Origin: Streptomyces rishiriensis
Lineage (GTDB): Bacteria > Actinomycetota > Actinomycetes > Streptomycetales > Streptomycetaceae
DNA: 64,000 nucleotides
NCBI RefSeq assembly: GCF_030815485.1
Contig: NZ_JAUSWV010000002.1
Coordinates: 6,200,001-6,264,000, forward strand
Reading direction: 5' to 3'
How positions within the stretch are numbered: position 1 is the first letter of the stretch; the number at the start of each line of letters is the position of its first letter. The position numbers and the translations under genes are program-made. Below, one piece after another: positions 39,284 through 48,592 of this stretch. The notes beneath the pieces are model-generated. The model worked only from the letters and a program-made list of their open reading frames with translations. It had not been told where the DNA came from and made no database searches.

Positions 39284-40906
39284 TCACTTGGTCGCGGAGC
39301 CGGCCGTGGCCCCCGCTTCGGAGGTCTCGCGTGCCCCCTCAGGTCCGCCCACCGTCGCCTCCGCCGCCGCGTACAGGTCGGCCGCGCGAACCCCGTCGAG
39401 CGCGGTGACCAGATGGCCGTCGGGCCGGATCAGCAGGACGGTGTGCGCGGCCGCACCCGGATAGCTCTCCGCCACCAGGAGCTCGGCCGGGCTCGGCAGG
39501 GCCGTCACCGCGGCGGCGAGCCGGGGCATGATCCCGGCGCCCACCCAGTGCCTGCGCTCCCACACGCCGGTGCCCGGCGCGATCAGCAGGACGAGCAGCG
39601 CGCCGCGTCCCAGCCGGTCCCGCAGCCGTACGAACGAACCGTCCTCCGCCGTCACACGGACGTCCTCGACGGGCGCGCCGGGAGGCGTGTCCACCGGCAC
39701 CTCCGCCTCCAGATGCCGGGGCGCGAGCGGCGAGCCGTCGTAGGTGCCCGGCGCGCCCAACGGGCCGCGGCCCAGATGGCCGTCGGTGAGCAGCAGGTCG
39801 TGACCGCGCGCCGTGCCCGGCACGTACGCCCTTATGCCCGCGCCGCCGCGCAGCACCGGCAGCGCCTGGTCGGCGGCGCGCAGCCGGGCGGCGACCGCCG
39901 CGCGCCGCTCCGCCTGGTAGCTGTCGAGCAACGCCTCGTGCGAGCCGTGGTGCCAGGCCAGCGCCAGCTTCCAGGCCAGGTTGTCGGCGTCCCGCAGGCC
40001 TTCGTCGAGGCCCTGGGTGCCGAACGCGCCGAGCAGGTGGGCGGCGTCCCCGGCGACGAAGACCCGCCCCACGCGCCAGCGGCGGGCCAACCGGTGGTGC
40101 ACGGTGTGGACGCCGGTGTCGAGCAGTTCGTAAGGGGGCGTGGAACCGCTGTTCCAGCCCGCCAGGGTCTCGCGGATACGGGCCACGAGCAGCTCGGGCG
40201 TGACGAGGTCCTTGCCGGGCGGCAGCAGCCAGTCCAGGCGCCATACACCGTCCGGCAGCGGGCGTCCGGTGACTTCCCCGGCGGAGGGGCCGGACACCCG
40301 CCACGGCGGTGTCCGATGGAGCAACGCCTCGTCGGCCCAGGGAAGTTCCGTGCGCAGCGCGGCGACGGCGTGTCGCTCCACCGCCGTACGGCCGGGGAAG
40401 CGGATGTCGAGGAGTTTGCGGACCGTGGAGCGCGGGCCGTCGCAGCCGACGAGGTGGCTGCCGCGCCACCAGGTGCCCCGGGGACCGCGGGTGTGGGCCG
40501 TGACGCCGGAAGGTTCCTGCTCGATGGAGTCCAGGCGGCTGTCCACGGCGATCTTCACCAGCCGCTGACCTGCGACGGCGGCGCGCAGCACGCCCGTCAG
40601 CACATGCTGGGCGAGGTGCAGGGGGGCGGGATCCGTCGCGTCGTCGAATCTGACCTCGCGGGTCACCTGCTTGCGCCGCATCGACCGCCATCCGGCCCAG
40701 TGGACCCCGGCCTCGTCGAGGGACACTCCGGTCAGCCGCTCGACGAGGGCGGCGGTGTCCTCGCGCAGGACGACGGTGCGCGCGAGCCGTGGTTCGTCCT
40801 TGCCGGGGCCCTCGTCGAGGACCACGGACGGCACCTGCTGGCGCGCCAGCGCCAGGGCGAGCGTGAGCCCCACCGGCCCCGCTCCGACGATGATCACCGG
40901 GTCCAC
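39284..40906 (-). CDS. FAD-dependent aromatic hydroxylase/monooxygenase
   Basis: 540-aa class A flavin monooxygenase (PHBH fold, FAD_binding_3). The dinucleotide motif VIIVGAGPVGLTLALAL is at the N-terminus. The DG motif (VGCDGPRSTVRK) and the GD motif (FVAGDAAHLLGAFGTQGLDE) follow, and a C-terminal thioredoxin-like domain of about 150 residues ends the protein. Relatives hydroxylate phenols, polyketides or rifamycins; the substrate is not predictable. GTG 40906 follows a G-rich site and starts directly at the FAD fold; GTG 40927 is an in-frame alternative. It stands alone, with its own promoter region after the glu-operon terminator. Confidence 0.88.
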   Translation of the reverse strand: MDPVIIVGAGPVGLTLALALARQQVPSVVLDEGPGKDEPRLARTVVLREDTAALVERLTGVSLDEAGVHWAGWRSMRRKQVTREVRFDDATDPAPLHLAQHVLTGVLRAAVAGQRLVKIAVDSRLDSIEQEPSGVTAHTRGPRGTWWRGSHLVGCDGPRSTVRKLLDIRFPGRTAVERHAVAALRTELPWADEALLHRTPPWRVSGPSAGEVTGRPLPDGVWRLDWLLPPGKDLVTPELLVARIRETLAGWNSGSTPPYELLDTGVHTVHHRLARRWRVGRVFVAGDAAHLLGAFGTQGLDEGLRDADNLAWKLALAWHHGSHEALLDSYQAERRAAVAARLRAADQALPVLRGGAGIRAYVPGTARGHDLLLTDGHLGRGPLGAPGTYDGSPLAPRHLEAEVPVDTPPGAPVEDVRVTAEDGSFVRLRDRLGRGALLVLLIAPGTGVWERRHWVGAGIMPRLAAAVTALPSPAELLVAESYPGAAAHTVLLIRPDGHLVTALDGVRAADLYAAAEATVGGPEGARETSEAGATAGSATK

Positions 40907-41027
40907 GGCGTGCCGCCCCCTGCCCACGACGGTGTCCTCAGGGACGTAAGGGAACAAGAGGTAGGAGCAGGGTGCACGATCACAGAACGTATGCAACCTA
41001 TTGCCGCTGCTTGCGTCAAGTGACGAA

Positions 41028-41053
41028 AGGCGGTGGCGCGCACGCCACCGCCT
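41028..41053 (-). terminator. gluABCD operon terminator
   Basis: Perfect 11-bp stem AGGCGGTGGCG/CGCCACCGCCT with a 4-nt loop, followed on the minus strand by TTCGTC. It is 30 nt past the gluD stop. Confidence 0.85.
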
Positions 41054-41082
41054 CCGTACAGGTCACATCGCCTGATGTCGCG

Positions 41083-41991
41083 TCAGATGCTGCCGCCCGC
41101 GCCGGTGCCGTAGGTGCCGCCGACCTCGGCGGCGTTCAGGTCGTCGACCTTGTCGACGCCGAGCACCGCGCCCGTGCTGCGCTTGCTGCGCCGCAGGTAG
41201 CGCTCCAGCCAGCTCGCGAAGCTGGTGAGGATGAAGTTCAGCACGATGAACATGACCGCGACCACGATGAAGCTCGGGATCACGTTGGCGTAGTTGGCCG
41301 CCAGCGTGCCGCGGGAGTTGAGCAGCTCGGGGAATCCGAGCATCACACCACCGAGTGCGGTGTCCTTCACGATGACCACCAGCTGGCTGACGATCGCCGG
41401 GAGCATCGCGGTGACCGCCTGCGGAAGCAGGATGCTGGTCATCGTCTGGCCCTTGCGCAGGCCGATCGCGTACGCGGCCTCGGTCTGGCCCTTGGGCAGC
41501 GAGAGGATGCCGGCCCGGACGACCTCGGCGAGGACCGACGCGTTGTAGAGCACCAGGCCGGTGACGACCGCGTAGAGCGGCCGGTCCTCGCTGCTGACGT
41601 CCGTGGAGCGGGCGTAGAACTCGTTGGCGAACAGCATCAGCAGCAGTACCGGGATCGCCCGGAAGAACTCGACCACAGTGCCGGACACGGCGCGCACCCA
41701 ACGGTGGTCGGACAGGCGCGCGATACCGAAGACCGCGCCCAGCGGAAGGGCGATCACCATGGAGAGCGCGGCCGCTTTGAGGGTGTTCTCGAGGCCGGGC
41801 AGCAGATACGTCGTCCAGGCCTCGGACTCGGTGAACGGCTTCCACAGCGCGGAGGTGAGCTGGTCCTTCTCGTCCATCTTCTGCCACACCCACCACAGGA
41901 GCAGGGCGAGCAGGACGGTGAAGACCACCGAGAAGAGGACGTTGCGCCGCTTGGCGCGGGGGCCGGGAGTGTCGTACAGGACCGAGGTCAT
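41083..41991 (-). CDS. gluD: Glutamate ABC transporter permease GluD
   Basis: 302-aa permease of the polar amino acid (HisM/GlnP) type. An N-terminal helix is followed by five helices, with the BPD_transp_1 EAA loop around EVVRAGILSLPKGQTEAAYA. The C-terminal ~40 residues are polar and end in a Gly-rich tail. ATG 41991 overlaps the gluC stop by 4 nt. Together with GluC it forms the membrane channel for glutamate import energised by GluA. Confidence 0.94.
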   Translation of the reverse strand: MTSVLYDTPGPRAKRRNVLFSVVFTVLLALLLWWVWQKMDEKDQLTSALWKPFTESEAWTTYLLPGLENTLKAAALSMVIALPLGAVFGIARLSDHRWVRAVSGTVVEFFRAIPVLLLMLFANEFYARSTDVSSEDRPLYAVVTGLVLYNASVLAEVVRAGILSLPKGQTEAAYAIGLRKGQTMTSILLPQAVTAMLPAIVSQLVVIVKDTALGGVMLGFPELLNSRGTLAANYANVIPSFIVVAVMFIVLNFILTSFASWLERYLRRSKRSTGAVLGVDKVDDLNAAEVGGTYGTGAGGSI

Positions 41992-42653
41992 CGCTTCACC
42001 GCCAGTCGCTTGCTGAGCCAGCCCAGGATGAGGCCGGTCGGCAGGGTCAGTACCACGAAGCCGAACGCGAAGACCGCGCCGATGAGCAGCGTCTGCGCCT
42101 CGTTCTCGATCATCGTCTTCATCAGGTAGGCGGCCTCGGCGACGCCGATGGCGGCCGCCACCGTGGTGTTCTTGGTCAGCGCGATCAGGACGTTGGCCAG
42201 CGGGCCGATGACCGAGCGGAAGGCCTGCGGAAGGACGATGAGCGTCAGGGTCTGGCTGAAGCTCAGGCCGATGGCCCGGGCCGCCTCCGCCTGGCCGAGC
42301 GGCACGGTGTTGATGCCGGAGCGGATCGCCTCGCACACGAAGGCCGCGGTGTAGCCGATGAGGCTGAGCACGGCCAGCCGGAAGCCCTGGACCTTGAAGT
42401 CGTCGCTTCCCATGGTCACACCGAAGACGTCGGCGAGGCCGAGCGAGCTGAACAGGATGATGACCGTCAGGGGGATGTTCCGGACGACGTTGACATAGAC
42501 GGTGCCGAACCCGCGCATCAGCGGAACCGGGCTCACCCGCATCGCGGCCAGCAGGGTGCCCCAGACCAGGGAACCCACGGCGGAGAGGGCGGTGAGTTTC
42601 ACCGTCATCCAGAACGCCCCTAGGACGTCGTAACCATCAAGAAAGTCGAACAC
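41988..42653 (-). CDS. gluC: Glutamate ABC transporter permease GluC
   Basis: 221-aa polar amino acid permease. The EAA motif is in EAIRSGINTVPLGQAEAARA, and the helices NIPLTVIILFSSLGLADVF and FAFGFVVLTLPTGLILGWL are typical. GTG 42653 has GGGAG close upstream. It overlaps gluD. A stem-loop in the 109-nt gap after gluB precedes it. Confidence 0.94.
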   Translation of the reverse strand: MFDFLDGYDVLGAFWMTVKLTALSAVGSLVWGTLLAAMRVSPVPLMRGFGTVYVNVVRNIPLTVIILFSSLGLADVFGVTMGSDDFKVQGFRLAVLSLIGYTAAFVCEAIRSGINTVPLGQAEAARAIGLSFSQTLTLIVLPQAFRSVIGPLANVLIALTKNTTVAAAIGVAEAAYLMKTMIENEAQTLLIGAVFAFGFVVLTLPTGLILGWLSKRLAVKR

Positions 42654-42698
42654 GATCTCCCGCGCTTCCGGGTGGGTGGCCTATGAGGAGGGCGGGGC

Positions 42699-42732
42699 GC
42701 GCCGCCGCCGTGATCGCGACGGACGGCGGCGC
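42699..42732 (-). repeat. Stem-loop between gluB and gluC
   Basis: Arms GCGCCGCCG and CGGCGGCGC (9 bp, perfect) with a 16-nt loop. Stem-loops after the binding-protein gene of ABC operons commonly stabilise the upstream mRNA or attenuate the permeases, which gives excess binding protein. Confidence 0.6.
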
Positions 42733-42762
42733 ACCGCAGGTACCCCGCTGGGTGAACTGTCG

Positions 42763-43626
42763 TTACGAGGCGTTCGGGACGATGACGCCGATCTTCGGGG
42801 CGGGCTCGTTCTTGTAGTCGGCCGGGCCGAGGTTCGCGTCGACCGCCTTCTGCCACGAGCCGTCGCTGACCATCTGCTCCAGCGCCTTGTTGATCTTGTC
42901 GACGGTCGCGGAGTCGCCCTTCTTGACGCCGACGCCGTAGTTCTCGTTGCTGAGCTTCAGACCGGCGAGCTTGAACTTGCCCTTGTACTGGTCCTGGGAG
43001 GCGAAGCCGGCGAGGATCGAGTCATCGGTGGTCACCGCGTCCACGGCGCCGCTCTGGAGACCGGCGATGCACTCCGAGTAGGAGCTGTACTCCTTGAGGT
43101 TCGCCTTCGGGGCGATCGACTTCTGGACGTTCTGCGCCGACGTCGAGCCGGTCACGGAACACAGCTTCTTGCCGTTGAGGTCCGTGGCCTTGGAGATGTC
43201 GGAGTCCGACTTGATCAGCAGGTCCTGGTGGGCCAGCAGGTACGGGCCGGCGAAGTCGACCTTCTGCTTGCGCTCGTCGTTGATCGAGTAGGTGGCCGCG
43301 ATGAACTTCACGTCCCCGCGCGCGAGGGCGTTCTCGCGGTCGGCGCTCTTGGTCTCGACGAACTCGATCTGGTCCGGCTTGTAACCGAGCTGCTTGGCGA
43401 CGTAGGTCGCGACGTCCACGTCGAAGCCGGCGAAGGACCCGTCGGGCTTCTTCAGGCCGAGGCCGGGCTGGTCGTACTTGATGCCGACCTTGATCTTTCC
43501 ACCGCTGCCGCCGCTGGAGCTGCTGCTGCCGGTGTCGTCCTTGCTGTCGTCGCCGCCGCAGGCGGTGGCGGTCAGGGCGAGGACGAGGGCTGCGGCGGAG
43601 GCGGCGGTGACCTTGCGAAGCTTCAT
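42763..43626 (-). CDS. gluB: Glutamate-binding lipoprotein GluB
   Basis: 287-aa solute-binding lipoprotein (SBP_bac_3). The signal peptide ends in lipobox TATAC with Cys at ~23, followed by a Ser/Gly-rich tether (residues 25-45). The ligand-binding signature GFDVDVATYVAKQLGYKPDQ and the FVETKSADRENALARGDVKF region are typical of glutamate/glutamine-binding proteins. It delivers substrate to GluCD. Confidence 0.95.
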   Translation of the reverse strand: MKLRKVTAASAAALVLALTATACGGDDSKDDTGSSSSSGGSGGKIKVGIKYDQPGLGLKKPDGSFAGFDVDVATYVAKQLGYKPDQIEFVETKSADRENALARGDVKFIAATYSINDERKQKVDFAGPYLLAHQDLLIKSDSDISKATDLNGKKLCSVTGSTSAQNVQKSIAPKANLKEYSSYSECIAGLQSGAVDAVTTDDSILAGFASQDQYKGKFKLAGLKLSNENYGVGVKKGDSATVDKINKALEQMVSDGSWQKAVDANLGPADYKNEPAPKIGVIVPNAS

Positions 43627-43688
43627 GGAACTTCCTTAGAAGAGTGGTGAAGTACTGCGTGTGGCGCGGGTTCCGTCAGTGATGCAGA

Positions 43689-44465
<777 letters not shown>

Positions 44466-44779
44466 CGCTCTGGTGCTCCGTCCTCCTCGGTTTCGGAGGA
44501 CAGTAGTGACCTGTCGCGACCAGCGTCATTACATCTGAGGGGAATCTGAGCATCACGATCCGATAGCAATCGGACACGTGTCGTAGCACTTGTGACCTGC
44601 GGGCGTATCGGGCGGATAACGGAAGCCGGGCGCAACCGGAACCCTCTTGACTGCGTCCTCGTCCATCAGCGTGACTGCCATGATGCACACACGCGTGTGC
44701 CCGCGTTTTCCCGACCGGAGAACCGAACGCCTGTTTTAGTGAGTCAGACCGTATGCCCGACCAATCGGAGGAGGCCGGC
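44466..44779. promoter_or_regulatory. Divergent gluA / response-regulator intergenic region
   Basis: 314 bases without an ORF I can support. It should hold the glu operon promoter (minus) and the promoter of the two-component system (plus). Its right part is noticeably AT-richer (around GTTTTAGTGAGTCAGACCG). A good ribosome site GGAGGAGG lies at 44767-44774. I could not assign -10/-35 boxes reliably. Confidence 0.4.
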
Positions 44780-45466
44780 GTGAGACTGCTGCTCGTCGAG
44801 GACGACAACCACGTCGCCGCCGCCCTGTCCGCGGTCCTGAAGCGGCACGGTTTCGACGTCACCCACGCGCGCAGCGGCGAGGAGGCGCTCCAGGCGCTCG
44901 TCCCGGAGGGCCCCGGCTTCGGCGTCGTCTTGCTCGACCTCGGCCTCCCCGACCAGGACGGGTACGAGGTCTGCGGCAAGATCCGCAAACGCACCGCCAC
45001 GCCGGTGATCATGGTGACCGCCCGCTCCGACGTCCGCTCGCGCATCCACGGCCTCAACCTGGGCGCCGACGACTACGTGGTGAAGCCGTACGACACCGGG
45101 GAGCTGCTCGCCCGCATCCACGCCGTCAGCCGCCGCACCGTCCACGAGGACGCGGAGGCCGGCGGGGAGGACGCGCTGCGCCTGGGCCCGGTGCACATCG
45201 AGCTGCCCACCCGACGCGTCACGGTGGACGGTTCGGTAGTCCAACTGACCCGCAAGGAGTTCGACCTCCTCGCGCTGCTCGCCCAGCGTCCCGGTGTGGT
45301 CTTCCGCCGGGAACAGATCATCAGTGAGGTGTGGCGCACCAACTGGGAGGGGACCGGGCGCACCCTCGAGGTGCACGTGGCCTCGCTGCGCGCCAAGCTG
45401 CGCATGCCCGCGCTGATCGAGACCGTACGCGGCGTCGGCTACCGGCTCGTCGCTCCCGGCGCATAG
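44780..45466 (+). CDS. OmpR/PhoB-family response regulator
   Basis: 228-aa regulator. The receiver has the acidic pocket EDD near residue 6-8 and the phospho-acceptor Asp in VLLDLGLPDQDG. The DNA-binding winged helix (Trans_reg_C) includes LTRKEFDLLALLAQRPG and ETVRGVGYRL. GTG 44780 is selected because GGAGGAGG lies 5 nt upstream; ATG 44753 is in frame and would add nine residues but has no ribosome site. Its kinase follows 12 nt downstream. The divergent glu transporter and the TAXI protein at the far end are possible targets. Confidence 0.93.
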   Translation: MRLLLVEDDNHVAAALSAVLKRHGFDVTHARSGEEALQALVPEGPGFGVVLLDLGLPDQDGYEVCGKIRKRTATPVIMVTARSDVRSRIHGLNLGADDYVVKPYDTGELLARIHAVSRRTVHEDAEAGGEDALRLGPVHIELPTRRVTVDGSVVQLTRKEFDLLALLAQRPGVVFRREQIISEVWRTNWEGTGRTLEVHVASLRAKLRMPALIETVRGVGYRLVAPGA

Positions 45467-45478
45467 CGGGGACCGCGG

Positions 45479-46885
45479 TTGCGTACCCGTCTCCTGCCGC
45501 TGCTCATCGTGCTGATGGCGGCCGTACTGCTGGCCCTCGGGGTGCCGCTGGCCGTCAGTGTGGCGGGCGCCCAGCAGCAGAGCGTGGTCGTCGACCGCAT
45601 CGACGACACCGCGCGGTTCGCGGCGCTCGCCCAGTTCGTCACCGCGTCTTCGGGCGTCAACGACTCCGCGTCGGCCACGAACGAGCGACGCGCGACGCTC
45701 AGCCGGGAGCTCGACAGCTACTACGACGTCTACGGCATTCGTGCCGGTGTCTTCTACGGCACCGACACCCCCATGGCTCATGCCCCGAGGGACTGGTACC
45801 TCCCCGAAAAGGGGGAGGTGCGGGATGCCTTCGAGGAGGCGTTGCTCAGCCGTCGCAGCCACGACCCCCGCCAGGTGTGGCCGTGGCAGCGCAACCGGCT
45901 CGTCGTGGCCTCGCCGGTCATCCGGGACGGTGACGTCGTCGCCGTCGTCGTCACCGACTCGCCCACGGGACCGATGCGGTCGCGGATCCTGCACGGCTGG
46001 CTCGTCGTCGGCGCGGGCGAGATCGCCGCGATGCTGCTGGCCATCGGCGCCGCCCTGCGGCTGACCGGCTGGGTGCTGCGGCCGGTACGGGTCCTGGACG
46101 CCACCACCCACGAGATCGCGAGCGGCCGCCTGAAGTCCCGGGTCGCGGTGGCCGGCGGGCCGCCGGAACTCCGGCGGCTGGCCGGGGCGTTCAACGAGAT
46201 GGCGGACAACGTCGAGGACGTGCTGGAGCAGCAGCGCGCCTTCGTCGCCGACGCCTCGCACCAGCTGCGCAACCCGCTCGCGGCCCTGTTGCTGCGCATC
46301 GAACTGCTCGGGTACGAGCTCCCGGAGGGCAACGAGGAGATCGCCTCGGTTCAGAACGAGGGCAAGCGCCTGGCCCAGGTCCTGGACGACCTGCTCGACC
46401 TGGCCCTGGCCGAGCACGCGGAGGCCGACCTGCGGGTCACCGACATCGGCGCGCTGGCCGCCGAGCGCGTGGCCGCCTGGGCGCCCACCGCCGCGGCCAA
46501 GGGCGTCCGGCTCGTCGGCGACTGCCCGCCCACCACGGCATGGGCCGACCCGGTGACGCTGTCCAGCGCGCTGGACGCCGTGATCGACAACGCGGTGAAG
46601 TTCACCCCGGAGGGGGAGAGCGTCACGGTCACGGTCGCGGCAGACGGCGCGACCACGACCGTCGTCGTCACCGACAACGGCCCCGGGCTGACCGACGAGG
46701 AGCTCACGCGCGTGGGCGACCGTTTCTGGCGCAGCGGCCGTCACCAGAACGTCAAGGGCTCGGGGCTGGGCCTGTCCATCTCCCGGGCCCTGCTCGCGGC
46801 GGGCGGCGGCTCCCTCTCCTACGACCATCACGAGCCCAGCGGACTGACGGCGACGGTGTCGGTCCCGAGATCGCCGACGTCGTAG
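45479..46885 (+). CDS. Sensor histidine kinase
   Basis: 468-aa membrane kinase with an N-terminal helix (LLPLLIVLMAAVLLALGVPL), an extracytoplasmic sensor of ~135 residues and a second helix (~165-190). HAMP follows, then HisKA with the phospho-His in VADASHQLRNPLAALLLRIE, and HATPase (N box DAVIDNAVKF, G boxes DNGPGL and GSGLGLSIS). TTG 45479 is the start closest to the first helix and is 12 nt after the regulator stop. It is the cognate kinase of that regulator; the stimulus is unknown. Confidence 0.93.
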   Translation: MRTRLLPLLIVLMAAVLLALGVPLAVSVAGAQQQSVVVDRIDDTARFAALAQFVTASSGVNDSASATNERRATLSRELDSYYDVYGIRAGVFYGTDTPMAHAPRDWYLPEKGEVRDAFEEALLSRRSHDPRQVWPWQRNRLVVASPVIRDGDVVAVVVTDSPTGPMRSRILHGWLVVGAGEIAAMLLAIGAALRLTGWVLRPVRVLDATTHEIASGRLKSRVAVAGGPPELRRLAGAFNEMADNVEDVLEQQRAFVADASHQLRNPLAALLLRIELLGYELPEGNEEIASVQNEGKRLAQVLDDLLDLALAEHAEADLRVTDIGALAAERVAAWAPTAAAKGVRLVGDCPPTTAWADPVTLSSALDAVIDNAVKFTPEGESVTVTVAADGATTTVVVTDNGPGLTDEELTRVGDRFWRSGRHQNVKGSGLGLSISRALLAAGGGSLSYDHHEPSGLTATVSVPRSPTS

Positions 46886-46893
46886 CCAGGGTC

Positions 46894-47892
46894 CTACGGC
46901 TTGACGGAGCGGTAGTAGCGCCGGGCGCCCTCGTGCAGCTTCAGGGGGTCGGTGTAGATGGCCGTGCGCAGGTCGACCAACTGCGCGGAATGCACATGCG
47001 CGCCGATCCCGTCGCGGCTCTTGATCACGGTCCGGGTCAGCCATTCGGTGAGCCGGGGCGCCATGTCCGTACGGGTCATCAACAGGTTGGACACCGCGAT
47101 CGTCGGCACGGTGGAGCCGTTCTGGATGGTGGGGTAGGCCGACTCCGGCATGTTCGTGGCCCGGTAGAACCCGGTGGAGTCGTCCTGGTCGTGCATCTTG
47201 GCGACGAGATCGGGGCCGATCGGCACGAACCGGAAGGTGAACGTGTCGGCGAGCTTCTCCAGGCCGGCCGTCGGCACCCCGCCGGACCAGAAGAAGGCGT
47301 CGATCCTGCCCTTCTTCAGCTCCTCGGGACCCGTGTCGATGCCTTGCGACGCGGCCGTGATGTCCTTCGCCGGATCGAGGCCCGCCGCCTTGAGCACCCG
47401 CTCGGCGATCAGTCGCACGCCCGAGCGGGGCAGCCCGGTCGCCACGGTTCTGCCCCGCAGGTCGGCGACGGACCGGATGTCCGAGTCGCGCGGCACCACG
47501 AGCTGGACGTAGTCGTCGTACAGGCGGGCCACCCCGCGCAGCCGGGCGGCCGAGCCGGGGTGCTGCCGCTCGTACGTCTCCACGGCGTCGGCCGCGGCGA
47601 TGGTGAAGTCGGCCTCGCCGGTCGCCACGCGCGCGACGTTCTCCTGCGATCCGTTGCTGGTCGACAGCTTGACGTCCAGGTCGGGCATGTCCCTGGCCAG
47701 CTCGGCGCGCAGGCGGCTGCCGTACTCGTAGTAGACGCCGCTCGTCGTGCCCGTGCTGAAGGTGATCGACCCGCTCGGCGGGTCCTCGCCCAGGGGCAGC
47801 AGCCACCACAGCAGCAGCCCGAGGACGACGACACCGGCAGCCGTGCCCTGGAGCGCGCGGCGCCTGCCGATACGGGAGAACAACGGGGACAT
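46894..47892 (-). CDS. TAXI-family (TRAP-type) solute-binding protein
   Basis: 332-aa protein. An N-terminal Arg-rich segment and one helix (GTAAGVVVLGLLLWWLLPLG) act as signal or anchor. The TAXI domain follows, with STGTTSGVYYEYGSRLRAEL, then LSTSNGSQENV, then ATGLPRSGVRLIAERVLKAAGL. TAXI proteins normally feed a fused TRAP membrane subunit, but none is encoded nearby. It is convergent with the kinase gene (8 nt apart) and may serve as a sensor accessory, as an inference from context. CAGGAT on the minus strand ends 7 nt before ATG 47892; no ribosome site. Confidence 0.87.
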   Translation of the reverse strand: MSPLFSRIGRRRALQGTAAGVVVLGLLLWWLLPLGEDPPSGSITFSTGTTSGVYYEYGSRLRAELARDMPDLDVKLSTSNGSQENVARVATGEADFTIAAADAVETYERQHPGSAARLRGVARLYDDYVQLVVPRDSDIRSVADLRGRTVATGLPRSGVRLIAERVLKAAGLDPAKDITAASQGIDTGPEELKKGRIDAFFWSGGVPTAGLEKLADTFTFRFVPIGPDLVAKMHDQDDSTGFYRATNMPESAYPTIQNGSTVPTIAVSNLLMTRTDMAPRLTEWLTRTVIKSRDGIGAHVHSAQLVDLRTAIYTDPLKLHEGARRYYRSVKP

Positions 47893-47991
47893 GCGCGCGA
47901 TCCTGCCAGCCGGAACGCGGTGCTGACCAGGGCGGGGCTCACAGGGCCGGTTCGGGGCGGCGGTGTCAGTGGCCGTCGTTACAGTCGGTGC

Positions 47992-48405
47992 ATGAGTTCC
48001 TCGCCCGCCGACCTGGTCCGTGAGTTCCACCGTGCCTTCGGACTCGATGCCCGCAGCACGCCGACGGAGGTGTCGCCCCGCCTCGCCGCACAGCGTGGTG
48101 AGCTTCTCGCCGAGGAGGCGGCGGAGGTCGCCGAGGTGTCGGTGAGCGGCCCGCTGGACCGGCTCGCGCACGAGCTGGCCGACGTCGTCTACGTCGCCTA
48201 CGGCACGGCCCTGGTGCACGGCATCGATCTCGACGCGGTCCTCGCCGAGATCCACCGGTCCAACATGACCAAGCTGGGTCCGGGCGGCCAGGTCGCCCGC
48301 CGTGCCGACGGCAAGGTGCTCAAGGGCGAGCACTACGAGATACCGGACGTGGCCGCCGTGCTGCGCCGCCAGGGCTGGACCCCGGCGGCGCGGCCTGAGG
48401 CGTAG
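47992..48405 (+). CDS. MazG-like nucleotide pyrophosphohydrolase
   Basis: 137-aa all-alpha NTP-PPase of the MazG/PRA-PH superfamily. The metal-binding motifs are EEAAEVAE (EExxE) and ELADVVYVAYG (ExxD type). C-terminal residues NMTKLGPGGQVARRADGKVLKG are typical of the phosphoribosyl-ATP-pyrophosphatase-like clade. It probably hydrolyses non-canonical nucleotides. TACAGT ends 6 nt before ATG 47992 and there is no ribosome site, so it is likely leaderless. Confidence 0.88.
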   Translation: MSSSPADLVREFHRAFGLDARSTPTEVSPRLAAQRGELLAEEAAEVAEVSVSGPLDRLAHELADVVYVAYGTALVHGIDLDAVLAEIHRSNMTKLGPGGQVARRADGKVLKGEHYEIPDVAAVLRRQGWTPAARPEA

Positions 48406-48592
48406 GAACCGGTCGGGAAGGTGATCGGCTTCCGCGCCCGGAGCACTGTGTCCGGCGCGGTGTCCCGCTCGCGCTGGAGCACGTGAGGACCGAAGAGCGT
48501 CACCTGGGGCCGCAGGGTGCCGCTCTGGTCGACGCCGCCGTACACGGCCCGGGGACCGGACCGGCGGCGTCCATGACCGGAGCCACCGCGCC

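Noticed and set aside
44744..47809. Minus-strand open frame of 1021 codons over the two-component system
   Set aside because: Antisense shadow of the regulator, kinase and TAXI gene frames; no start signal or homology.
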